From positions 1,240,001 through 1,304,000 of the forward strand of contig NZ_JAHCDA010000002.1 in NCBI RefSeq assembly GCF_018413645.1: DNA of 64,000 bases, read 5' to 3'. Position numbers and translations under genes: made by a program. Below, piece by piece: positions 1-8,694 of the stretch. A model generated the notes under the pieces. The model did no database searches, was not told the DNA's origin, and saw nothing but the letters and a program-made list of their open reading frames with translations. Within the stretch, counting starts at the first letter, position 1; every line of letters starts with the position of its first letter. This DNA is from Roseococcus pinisoli (GTDB lineage: Bacteria; Pseudomonadota; Alphaproteobacteria; Acetobacterales; Acetobacteraceae).

Positions 1-798
1 AGCCGCGCGCATGACGTCCTCTCGCGGGAGAACTGGCTGGGGGCCGATCTCGGCGAGATCGTCATCCGCGAACTGGCCGCCCATCCCGGCCGCATCGAGG
101 CCTCCGGCCCGCCGATCGGCCTCGTCGCCGAGGGAGCCCAGCCCCTGGCACTCGCCTTGCACGAGCTGGTCAGCAACGCGCTGCGGCACGGCGCCCTTTC
201 CGACGAGAGCGGCCAGGTCGTCATCACCTGGATGCGCACCGACAAGGGCGCCGAGCTGCACTGGACGGAGAGCGGCGGGCCGCCGCTCGCCGGCCCGCCG
301 GCGCGGACCGGCTTCGGCACCATGCTGATCGACGCCAATATGCGCACCCAGCTCGCCGGTGACATCCACCGGCAATGGGCAACCGAGGGACTGAGCTGCG
401 TCCTGGAGATTGGCGCCGAGGCGCTGGCGCCCGACCACTCGCGTGGCCGTCTCGAGGGCAAGCCGCTCGCCGGCCGCAGCGTGCTGCTCCTGGAGGACGT
501 CCCCTCGCCCGACATCTCCATCGCCGCGGCCCTGCGCGAGGGCGGCTGCCGCGTGCTGGGGCCGGCGCGCTCCGTCGCAGAAGCGATCTTCCTCGCCGGC
601 CAGGCAGGGCGCGTGGATGTGGTGCTGATCGCCGGGCGGCTCGCGGAGCATCAGGATGAGCGGCTCGGCGAGATTCTGCGGCAACGCGCGCGGCTCGTCC
701 TGCGGCTGTCGCCCGAACTGCTGAAGGGCCGCCCCATGACGCCCCAGGGCGTCCGCCAGGTACTGGCCGGGGCGTTGGCTTCCACGAGCTCCGGCTGA
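1..798 (+). CDS. HWE-family sensor histidine kinase with C-terminal pseudo-receiver (5' end outside window)
   Basis: The frame is open from base 1, so the N-terminus and any sensory domain lie outside. The first 20 visible residues carry the region after the H-box typical of HWE/HisKA_2 kinases (RAHDVLSRENW), and the N-box is HELVSNALRHGALS near residues 54-67. A second domain starts near residue 154 (GRSVLLLED) and has the size of a receiver. The usual phospho-acceptor position, normally LLDVNL, reads LIAGRL, so the aspartate appears to be missing. Kinases of this family commonly phosphorylate PhyR-type regulators. The stress genes just downstream fit that role, but this is inference. Confidence 0.85.
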   Translation, partial: SRAHDVLSRENWLGADLGEIVIRELAAHPGRIEASGPPIGLVAEGAQPLALALHELVSNALRHGALSDESGQVVITWMRTDKGAELHWTESGGPPLAGPPARTGFGTMLIDANMRTQLAGDIHRQWATEGLSCVLEIGAEALAPDHSRGRLEGKPLAGRSVLLLEDVPSPDISIAAALREGGCRVLGPARSVAEAIFLAGQAGRVDVVLIAGRLAEHQDERLGEILRQRARLVLRLSPELLKGRPMTPQGVRQVLAGALASTSSG

Positions 799-878
799 GA
801 GAGCTTTCCCGAGACGGCGATGCAACGCGCGCCGCGCTTCGCGCGTTTCCCCTGCATCAAATGTTCGGAGGAACAACA

Positions 879-1121
879 ATGCTCAAGGTATCTCGGACGG
901 CCGGGGCTCTGCTTCTCCTCGGAACCCTTTCGGCCTGTGGCTACAGCACGGGCGACCGGGTGGGCTCCGGCGCGCTGCTCGGCGGTGCTGGCGGTGCGGC
1001 GATCGGCGCGATCGGCGGCAATCCGCTCGCGGGCGCTGCGGCCGGTGCCGTGGCAGGCGGCGCGGTTGGTGGCCTGACCTCGCCCAACACGGTCAATCTC
1101 GGCCGGCCGGTCTGGCGCTGA
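879..1121 (+). CDS. Small glycine-zipper lipoprotein
   Basis: An 80-residue protein with a lipoprotein signal peptide: basic start, hydrophobic stretch, then lipobox LSAC near residue 20. The mature part is mostly Gly/Ala with repeated GxxxG spacing (GGAGGAAIGAIGG, then AGAAAGAVAGGAVGG), as in OsmB/Rick_17kDa-type glycine-zipper outer-membrane lipoproteins. I chose the ATG at 879 because GGAGG at 867-871 sits seven bases upstream; an ATG at 861 lacks a ribosome site. Dps starts 13 bases downstream, so the two are probably co-transcribed. The family is associated with envelope or osmotic stress. The exact function is unknown. Confidence 0.75.
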   Translation: MLKVSRTAGALLLLGTLSACGYSTGDRVGSGALLGGAGGAAIGAIGGNPLAGAAAGAVAGGAVGGLTSPNTVNLGRPVWR

Positions 1122-1134
1122 GGATCGGGATTCC

Positions 1135-1620
1135 ATGCCGAGCGATACCAAGACGAAGAAGCGCCCCGCCACCAACAAGGCGGAGGCCGGGGTGGCCGCG
1201 TCCCTCAATGGCTTCCTGGCGGATACCTACGTTCTGCTGGGCAAGACCCAGGCCTGCCACTGGAATGCGACCGGCCCGAACTTCTTCGGTCTGCACAAGC
1301 TGACCGAGGCCCAGTACGGCGAGCTCTTCGCCAGCATCGACGAACTGGCCGAACGCGTCCGCGCGCTGGATGCGCTGGCACCGGGCGGCCTTGGCGCGAT
1401 GCTGCATCTCGCCCGCCTGCATGACGGGCAGGAAGGCCCCGTCACCACCACGGAGGCTGCCCGCCTCCTCGCCGAGGACAACGCCACCCTGGCCGCCCGC
1501 GCAAGCGAACTGGCCGAGGAGGCGGACGAGGCGGATGACCTCGCGACGCACGACATGCTCGTGAAGCGCATCGAGGTCCACGAGAAGGCCGCCTGGCTGC
1601 TGCGCAGCCATCTCGGCTGA
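1135..1620 (+). CDS. dps: Dps family DNA-binding ferritin-like protein
   Basis: A 161-residue ferritin-like protein of normal Dps length. Ferroxidase ligands have the expected spacing: His42 (in CHWNATGPNFF), His54, Asp69 and Glu73 (SIDELAERVRAL). A Lys-rich N-terminal tail (residues 5-15) could bind DNA. Dps dodecamers oxidise and store iron with hydrogen peroxide and protect the nucleoid in starvation or oxidative stress. It sits in a tight run with the glycine-zipper lipoprotein upstream and a DUF883 protein 22 bases downstream, which suggests a shared stress transcript. Confidence 0.95.
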   Translation: MPSDTKTKKRPATNKAEAGVAASLNGFLADTYVLLGKTQACHWNATGPNFFGLHKLTEAQYGELFASIDELAERVRALDALAPGGLGAMLHLARLHDGQEGPVTTTEAARLLAEDNATLAARASELAEEADEADDLATHDMLVKRIEVHEKAAWLLRSHLG

Positions 1621-1642
1621 ACATTTCAATAGGAGCTATACG

Positions 1643-2005
1643 ATGTCCCAGACCGTTGAAAACGCCCGCAACCTCGCCAACGACGCCAAGAACGAAGCCC
1701 AGCGTCTCGCCGGCGGCGCGCGTGACCTCGCCTATGGCGCGAAGGACGACGCCTCGCGCCTCGTCTCCGATGCCCGGGCCGAGATCTCGCAGCTGCGCGA
1801 GAAGGTGGAATCCCTGCTGAACGACCGCGTCACGCCGGCGGTCTCCGCCGTGGCCGACCGCGCCTCCTCCCTTGGCAAGAGCGCGAGCGAGACCGTCCGC
1901 CACCAGGCCGATCGCGCCTCCGACGCCGTGCACGACAAGCCGCTGATCGCTCTCGGCGTCGCGGCGCTGGCCGGCTTCGTCATCGCGAGCCTCATCCGGC
2001 GATAA
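1643..2005 (+). CDS. DUF883 (ElaB/YgaM-like) membrane-anchored protein
   Basis: A 120-residue protein with a long amphipathic helix rich in Ala, Asp, Lys and Arg (residues 1-95, repeated NDAKNEAQRLAGG-like turns), then one C-terminal transmembrane segment (PLIALGVAALAGFVIASLI) and a short basic end. This layout is that of DUF883/ElaB proteins, tail-anchored and able to bind ribosomes in enterobacteria. AGGAG at 1631-1635 lies ahead of the ATG. It is the last gene of the dps run, and a strong hairpin terminator follows 23 bases after the stop. Induction in stationary phase or stress is inferred from the context. Confidence 0.8.
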   Translation: MSQTVENARNLANDAKNEAQRLAGGARDLAYGAKDDASRLVSDARAEISQLREKVESLLNDRVTPAVSAVADRASSLGKSASETVRHQADRASDAVHDKPLIALGVAALAGFVIASLIRR

Positions 2006-2028
2006 GCCTGGCCTCCAGGTCGAACGGG

Positions 2029-2058
2029 AACGGGCGGGGGGCAACTCCCGCCCGTTTT
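2029..2058 (+). terminator. Rho-independent terminator after the dps group
   Basis: A 10-bp perfect inverted repeat, AACGGGCGGG (2029-2038) and CCCGCCCGTT (2047-2056), has an 8-base loop and two further T residues after it. It lies just after the DUF883 stop codon and before the separately transcribed PRC-barrel gene. Confidence 0.75.
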
Positions 2059-2175
2059 CCGTTGGGGCCGCGCCGTTCCGACCCACCAATGAATGGCGCC
2101 TGTTCACCGGATTCCAGCCAACCCGAAGGCTTCTGAATCGTTGAAAAACCAGCATTCAAACAGGAAGACGCGCTC

Positions 2176-2844
2176 ATGAAGACCCTTCACGCACAGCTCG
2201 CTCCGATGACCCTGGCGGCCGGCCTGGTGGCCCTCCCCCTGCTCGCCTTCGCCCAGGCCGACGGCACGCCGGGCAATCCGCCGAGCACCGCTGTGGGCCG
2301 CGCGATCGACCGCGCCACGGGCAATCCCACGATCCCGGACGGCGCGCCCGGCAACCCGCCGGGCACGGCGGTGGGCCGCACGATCGACCGCCTGACCGGC
2401 CAGCCGACGAACCCCGACGGCACGGGCAACAACCCGCCCGGCACCGCGCTGGACCGCGCCGCGCGCCAATCCTCCACCACCACCCCCGCCGCGCCGGCCA
2501 TCTCGGCGCCTGCTGCCGCCGTGCTGGCGGCGACCTCGGGCTCCGTGGTGATCGAGCGGCCGCGGCTGAGCCAGATCCTGGGCGGGAACATCTACAACGA
2601 GCGCAACGAACGCATCGGCGAGGTCGACGACGTGATCCTTTCGGCGCCCTCCGGCGAGACGCAGGGCCCGATCGCCGTGATCCAGGTGGGTGGCTTCCTC
2701 GGCATCGGCGGAAAGCTGGTGGCGGTTCCGCTCAACGATCTCCGCTGGAGCGCGGAGCACAGCCGGATCGTGATGCCGGGTGCCTCGAAGGAAGCGCTGC
2801 AGGCCCGAACCCCGTTTGATTACAACTCGTTGCGCAGGGGGTGA
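2176..2844 (+). CDS. Exported PRC-barrel domain protein with N-terminal tandem repeats
   Basis: A 222-residue protein with a Sec signal peptide (residues 1-26, ending LLAFAQA). Next comes a low-complexity region of two full and one partial 26-residue repeats (consensus DGxPGNPPxTAVGRxIDRxTGxPTxP), an Ala-rich linker, and a PRC-barrel domain from about residue 130 (LSQILGGNIYNERNERIGEV to AVPLNDLRW). PRC-barrels are small beta barrels found in RNA-processing, photosynthetic and stress proteins. In exported alphaproteobacterial versions the partner is unknown. It is a single gene between a terminator and a 250-base spacer. Confidence 0.8.
   Translation: MKTLHAQLAPMTLAAGLVALPLLAFAQADGTPGNPPSTAVGRAIDRATGNPTIPDGAPGNPPGTAVGRTIDRLTGQPTNPDGTGNNPPGTALDRAARQSSTTTPAAPAISAPAAAVLAATSGSVVIERPRLSQILGGNIYNERNERIGEVDDVILSAPSGETQGPIAVIQVGGFLGIGGKLVAVPLNDLRWSAEHSRIVMPGASKEALQARTPFDYNSLRRG
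2260..2469 (+). repeat. Tandem 78-bp coding repeat (2.7 copies)
   Basis: Two complete 78-bp units (from 2260 and 2338) and a partial third (from 2416) encode 26-residue repeats in the PRC-barrel protein. Each begins with Asp-Gly and contains NPPxTA and DRxTG. The copies differ at the DNA level, so the array is diverged rather than newly expanded. Confidence 0.8.
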
Positions 2845-3097
2845 GCATCGTCATGACCGGCCTCCAGCGGCGCGGGCAACCCCGCGCCGTCGTCCCGGCG
2901 ACACAGCCCCGCAGATCTTGCCACAGGGCTGAAACCGTTTCGACATATCGGCGTTCCACCGGCATGTCCGACGACGTACGTTCGGCGCTGCCGGGACAAA
3001 GCGTCGCGGCATCCTGCGCCTACTTGCCGGGCATCCACTATTCAGAGGTCGACAGCCTCAAATGACCAGCGGTCACGAGCCAGGAGAAGAGAAGGCG

Positions 3098-3268
3098 ATG
3101 CCCCGTGCGTCTACAGGGTCGCAAAGGTCCCGACGGAACAGCACCTCGGAAGTGGCCTTCGACAGCTGGCTGAATCGCAGCCTGCGCGCCAGCTTCGGCG
3201 AGGTCACGCAGGAGCCCGTTCCCGCCGCGCTGCTGGACCTCGTCCGCGCGCATAGCCCCGGCAGCTAG
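3098..3268 (+). CDS. NepR-like anti-sigma factor
   Basis: A 56-residue protein. Its C-terminal two thirds match the NepR pattern: an amphipathic helix (WLNRSLRASFGEV), the signature EPVP, then a second short helix (AALLDLVRAH). The N-terminus is basic and probably disordered (SQRSRRNS). NepR proteins sequester the EcfG sigma factor until phosphorylated PhyR takes NepR away. I prefer the ATG at 3098, with AGGAG and GAAGG upstream, over the ATG at 3062. Neither phyR nor ecfG is beside it, so it may be a second NepR paralogue or a detached one. A typical EcfG-type promoter occurs elsewhere in this window, at 53367. Confidence 0.7.
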   Translation: MPRASTGSQRSRRNSTSEVAFDSWLNRSLRASFGEVTQEPVPAALLDLVRAHSPGS

Positions 3269-3271
3269 CCG

Positions 3272-3291
3272 CCCCGGCCTTCCCGCCGGGG
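3272..3291. terminator. Possible bidirectional hairpin between nepR-like gene and uvrB
   Basis: CCCCGGC and GCCGGGG with a six-base loop lie in the 36 bases between the two converging genes. There is no T-tract on either side, so the terminator role rests on position alone. Confidence 0.35.
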
Positions 3292-3304
3292 TCGCCCGCC
3301 CCGT

Positions 3305-5527
<2,223 letters not shown>

Positions 5528-5591
5528 GCGGCCAATATAGGCACGGTCGGCCGCTCCCGCAGCCCGCTGGGCTTTCGGACGTTACGGACTT

Positions 5592-5843
5592 ATGATCGAT
5601 CCCATGCCCGAGGATGTGGACCCCGAAGACCGCTTCGTCAGCGACGATGCCTACGCCGCGGGCCGCCAGGCCTTCCAGGCCGGATCCTCCGTCCTGGAGA
5701 ACCCGATGGCGCAGACCGGCGACTGGGGCAAAGCCTGGTTCGCCGGCTGGCTGGATGCCCTGGCCGATGCCGTGACCGGCCACGACCGCGAGAAATCCGG
5801 CTACGCCCGCCTCCTGCGGCATGACCGCGCGGAACCCTTCTGA
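5592..5843 (+). CDS. Small protein resembling the RMF/CrpP family
   Basis: An 83-residue acidic protein, with a second possible start four codons in. Its core (AYAAGRQAFQAG, then NPM, then WGKAWFAGWLDAL) has the layout of ribosome modulation factor and CrpP-like proteins: A-x2-G-x3-A-x2-G, an NP turn, and a final W-x2-GW-x2-A helix. RMF dimerises ribosomes in stationary phase. The alphaproteobacterial relatives are mostly uncharacterised. It is transcribed away from uvrB and ends 11 bases before a secreted-protein gene. The family assignment is by pattern only. Confidence 0.55.
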   Translation: MIDPMPEDVDPEDRFVSDDAYAAGRQAFQAGSSVLENPMAQTGDWGKAWFAGWLDALADAVTGHDREKSGYARLLRHDRAEPF

Positions 5844-5854
5844 GCAGTCTTCCC

Positions 5855-6529
5855 ATGCGCCATATCGCCCCGATCCTTCTCCTCGCCGCGACGCTCGCGG
5901 CGCCGGCCGCCCAGGCCCAGACCCGCATCATCGCGCAGACCAACGGCTGGTCCGCCTTCGGCGGCACGGGCTCCGACGGCACGCCCCTCTGCGGGCTGGA
6001 GACGCGCGACCCCCGCACCGGCCGCCACTTCCTTCTCGAGCAGCCGGTGGGGCTCGAGCGGCCGCTGCTCCGGCTGTCCCGGACGAATTGGAGCCTCGGC
6101 ACCGGGGGGAACCGCCCCGTACGGATCGTCATCGACAACCGGCGCAGCTTCTCGGCGAATGCGGTTGGCACCGGCCGCAGCCTCGTCCTGCCGCTCTCGC
6201 TCGAAGGGCCCGAAGGCTTCGAGGCCGCCTTCCGGCGGGGCTCGGTCATGCGGGTGGAGTTCCCCAGCGGCCAGGATTCGCCCTGGAACCTCAGCCTCAC
6301 CGGCACCAATGCCGTGATGGGCGCCTTCATGGGCTGCCTGCGGATGATGAGCGACGCGCCCGTCCCGCCGCCGGCGGGCATGCCCTCCCCTGGCCTCGCG
6401 CCGCCCGGCCCGTCTGGGCCCGGGGACGTGCCCCATTGGGGCTTCCCCCCGGACAAGACGCCCCCGGCGGCGCTGCCGCCCGCCGAGCCCCCGCCGTCGC
6501 CGGACGGCGGCAAGCCCATCGACCTCTGA
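5855..6529 (+). CDS. Secreted protein of unknown function with proline-rich tail
   Basis: A 224-residue protein with a clear Sec signal peptide (residues 1-21, cleavage after AAQAQ). The globular part (about residues 22-165) contains WSAFGGTGSDGTPLCGLETR, a single pair of cysteines (Cys46 and a later one in GCLRMM), and beta-rich segments, a little like the IalB-type secreted proteins. The last 60 residues are Pro/Gly-rich (PPPAGMPSPGLAPPGPSG) and probably disordered. It may be co-transcribed with the small RMF-like gene 11 bases upstream. No function can be assigned. Confidence 0.7.
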   Translation: MRHIAPILLLAATLAAPAAQAQTRIIAQTNGWSAFGGTGSDGTPLCGLETRDPRTGRHFLLEQPVGLERPLLRLSRTNWSLGTGGNRPVRIVIDNRRSFSANAVGTGRSLVLPLSLEGPEGFEAAFRRGSVMRVEFPSGQDSPWNLSLTGTNAVMGAFMGCLRMMSDAPVPPPAGMPSPGLAPPGPSGPGDVPHWGFPPDKTPPAALPPAEPPPSPDGGKPIDL

Positions 6530-6538
6530 TCCCGCCCC

Positions 6539-7069
6539 TCAGCCGGGGCGGGCGATCCGGTAGAGCAGGTGCCGGCGCATCGGATGACCCTCGGGCAGTC
6601 GTGGGTGCTCGAACTCGCCGTCCGGCGCCATGCCGAGCTTCTCCATGAGCCTCCAGGAGGCCTCGTTGGGCGGGATCGTCCACGCGAAGATCTCGGGCAG
6701 GCCGAGCGGCCCCAGCCCGGCCTCGATCGCCAGGCGCGCCGCCTCCTCGGCATAGCCGCGCCGCTGGTGGCCGGGCGCGATGCGCCAGCCCACCTCCACC
6801 GCCGGGGTGAAGCGCGCCTCGAAGCCGACCCGCATGAGGCCCACCAGCCCGACGAGCCTCGGTGCCTCCCGCCGCTCGACGCTCCAGAAGCCGAAGCCGT
6901 GCTCGGCGTGGTGGGCGATGAGCCGCCCCAGGAAGGCGTCGCTCTCCGCGCGCGTAAGAGTGCCGGGGAAGTGCCGCATCACGCCCGGATCGCCGTTGAT
7001 CGCGGCGAGCTCCTCCGCATCGGCGGGCTCGGGCGGCCGCAGGGTCAGCCTCTCACTCCTCAGGATCAT
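6539..7069 (-). CDS. GNAT acetyltransferase, RimJ/RimL type
   Basis: A 176-residue protein of the Acetyltransf_3 group. It opens with the typical SERLTLRPPEPADAEEL, has the acetyl-CoA pyrophosphate loop in GHQRRGYAEEAARLAIEAG, and ends with the NEASWRLMEKLGM motif of this group. It would transfer an acetyl group from acetyl-CoA to an amine. The substrate cannot be read from the sequence; protein N-termini are acetylated by the RimJ/RimL models. It converges with the secreted-protein gene and is divergent from the CoA-transferase operon. Confidence 0.85.
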   Translation of the reverse strand: MILRSERLTLRPPEPADAEELAAINGDPGVMRHFPGTLTRAESDAFLGRLIAHHAEHGFGFWSVERREAPRLVGLVGLMRVGFEARFTPAVEVGWRIAPGHQRRGYAEEAARLAIEAGLGPLGLPEIFAWTIPPNEASWRLMEKLGMAPDGEFEHPRLPEGHPMRRHLLYRIARPG

Positions 7070-7129
7070 GGCTTCCCCCCTCGCCTCGCGTGAAACTTCC
7101 GCGTAGATTCAGGCAGGAAGGAACGCAAG

Positions 7130-7951
7130 ATGAACCCCACCGACATAGAATCCATGGCCGCGAGCGTGCCGGACGGGGCGCTGATCGCCCTCCCGCCCGA
7201 CAATTCGCTGCCCTCCGTCGCGCTCGCCAAGGCGCTGATCCGTAAGGGCGCGCGGAACCTGCGCCTGCTCGGCGTGCCCGTCTCGGGCTTCGCCACCGAT
7301 ATCCTCATCGGCGCCGGCTGCGTCGCCTCGGTGCAGACCAGCGCGGTCAGCCTCGGCGAGGCCGGCTTCGCGCCGCGCTTCACCGCCGCGCTGAAGGCCG
7401 GCACCATCACCATCACCGACGCCACCTGCCCGGCGATCCACACCATGCTGCAGGCCGCCGAGAAGGGCGTGCCCTTCATGCCGCTGCGCGGGATCATCGG
7501 CAGCGACATCCTGGCGAACCGCCCGGACTGGAAGGTGATAGAGAACCCCTTCGACGCCAACGAGAAGATTGTCGCCCTGCCCGCGCTCCATCCCGACATC
7601 GCGGTCTTCCACGGCGCCATGGCCGACAGCCACGGCAATATCTATGTCGGCCGCCGGCGCGAATGCGGCACCATTGCCCATGCGTCCAAGCGGGCGCTGG
7701 TGACGGTGGAGCGCGTGGTGGAAGGCAACTTCCTGGAAGACGAGAAGCTGGCCTCCGGCACCATCAACGCGACCTATATCTCGGCCTTCGCGATCGCCGA
7801 GCGCGGCGCGCGCCCGGCCGCCCTGCTCGACCAGTACGGCTTCGACGCCGCCTATGTTTCCACCTATGCCCGTGCGGCCAAGACCGATGGCGGCTTCGCC
7901 GACTGGTGCGCCGAGCACGTCTTCGAGGCACGCGCGGAGGCCGCGGAATGA
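7130..7951 (+). CDS. Family I CoA-transferase-like subunit A (GctA/IpdA type)
   Basis: A 273-residue alpha-like subunit of the glutaconate CoA-transferase family. Features include the N-terminal ALIALPPDNSLPSVALAKAL, a central segment with IPxMPLRG-like sequence (VPFMPLRGIIGSDIL), and the conserved DSHGNIYVG. It is the first gene of a tight operon and overlaps the B subunit by four bases (ATGA). Classical members move CoA between carboxylic acids; IpdA relatives instead help hydrolyse a ring in steroid catabolism. The substrate is unknown. Confidence 0.85.
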   Translation: MNPTDIESMAASVPDGALIALPPDNSLPSVALAKALIRKGARNLRLLGVPVSGFATDILIGAGCVASVQTSAVSLGEAGFAPRFTAALKAGTITITDATCPAIHTMLQAAEKGVPFMPLRGIIGSDILANRPDWKVIENPFDANEKIVALPALHPDIAVFHGAMADSHGNIYVGRRRECGTIAHASKRALVTVERVVEGNFLEDEKLASGTINATYISAFAIAERGARPAALLDQYGFDAAYVSTYARAAKTDGGFADWCAEHVFEARAEAAE

Positions 7952-8694
7952 GCACCGACTACCGCCCCGAGGAGCTGCTGGCCGTCACCCTGGCCAAGCT
8001 GATCCGCGCCGTGCCGACGCATCACATCGCCGTCGGCGCCGCCTCGCCCGTTCCGGCGGCCGCCTGCTGGCTGGCCGTGAAGCAGGGCGCGCCCGTCCGG
8101 CTCTCGCTGCTGCACAAGCGCTCCGGCAATCCCTTCACCGAGGGCACGCGCGAGCTCTTCGACCTGACCGGCCAGGGCCGGATCGACCTCTTCTTCCTGG
8201 GCGGCGGCGAGATCGACGGCCAGGCCAACCTCAACCTCATCGGCACCGGCGCCTGGCCGGGCCGCGAGGTGCGCTTCCCCGGCAGCTTCGGCTCGGCCTT
8301 CATGTACTTCATGTCCGGCCGGACGATCCTCTTCCGCGAGGAGCACAGCCCGCGCGTGCTGGTAGAGAAGGTCGCGAACATCTCCGCCCCCGGCATCAGC
8401 GAGCCCGGCGTCTATCGCCGCGGCCATGCCCAGGCGCTGGTGACGGGCCGCTGCGTCTTCACCTTCCACCCCGACCGCGGCCGCTTCTCGCTGACCTCGG
8501 TCCATGAGGGCGAGACGGTGGAAAGCGTGCGCGCGATGACCGGCTTCGACTTCGACGTCGAGGGCGAGGTGCCGCAGACGCCCGCCCCCACCGCCGAGGA
8601 GCTTGCGCTCCTGCGCGGATCGGTGTGTGACGAGATGATGGAAACCTACCCGGAGTTCTGCGCCCGGGTATTCAACAGGAAGCTAGCGGCATGA
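7948..8694 (+). CDS. Family I CoA-transferase-like subunit B, apparently without catalytic Glu
   Basis: A 248-residue beta-like subunit. The fold landmarks are present: AVGAASPVPAAACWLA, the hydrophobic strand VRLSLLHKRSG, and FLGGGEIDGQANLNLIG. In GctB-type enzymes the strand equivalent to LLHKRSG carries the glutamate that forms the acyl-CoA adduct (ESG or EAGG). Here Lys/Arg stands there, so ordinary ping-pong transfer looks unlikely unless another acid substitutes. IpdB-type relatives also depart from the transferase mechanism. The start codon overlaps the A-subunit stop, and its own stop overlaps the next start. Confidence 0.8.
   Translation: MSTDYRPEELLAVTLAKLIRAVPTHHIAVGAASPVPAAACWLAVKQGAPVRLSLLHKRSGNPFTEGTRELFDLTGQGRIDLFFLGGGEIDGQANLNLIGTGAWPGREVRFPGSFGSAFMYFMSGRTILFREEHSPRVLVEKVANISAPGISEPGVYRRGHAQALVTGRCVFTFHPDRGRFSLTSVHEGETVESVRAMTGFDFDVEGEVPQTPAPTAEELALLRGSVCDEMMETYPEFCARVFNRKLAA

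Noticed and set aside
2027-2056. GGAAC followed later by CGTT in the terminator after the DUF883 gene
   Set aside because: The spacer is 21 bases, too long for an EcfG promoter, and both elements belong to the stem of the hairpin.
2118-2142. CCAAC-N16-CGTT upstream of the PRC-barrel gene
   Set aside because: The position fits an EcfG promoter but the -35 box matches only three of five bases.
2933-2957. Minus-strand GGAAC-N16-GGTT between the PRC-barrel and NepR-like genes
   Set aside because: The -10 box is imperfect and it points toward the end of the PRC-barrel gene, with no minus-strand gene there.
5528-5591. SOS box upstream of uvrB
   Set aside because: No GTTC-N7-GTTC or CTG-N10-CAG pair is visible in the 64 bases between the divergent genes.
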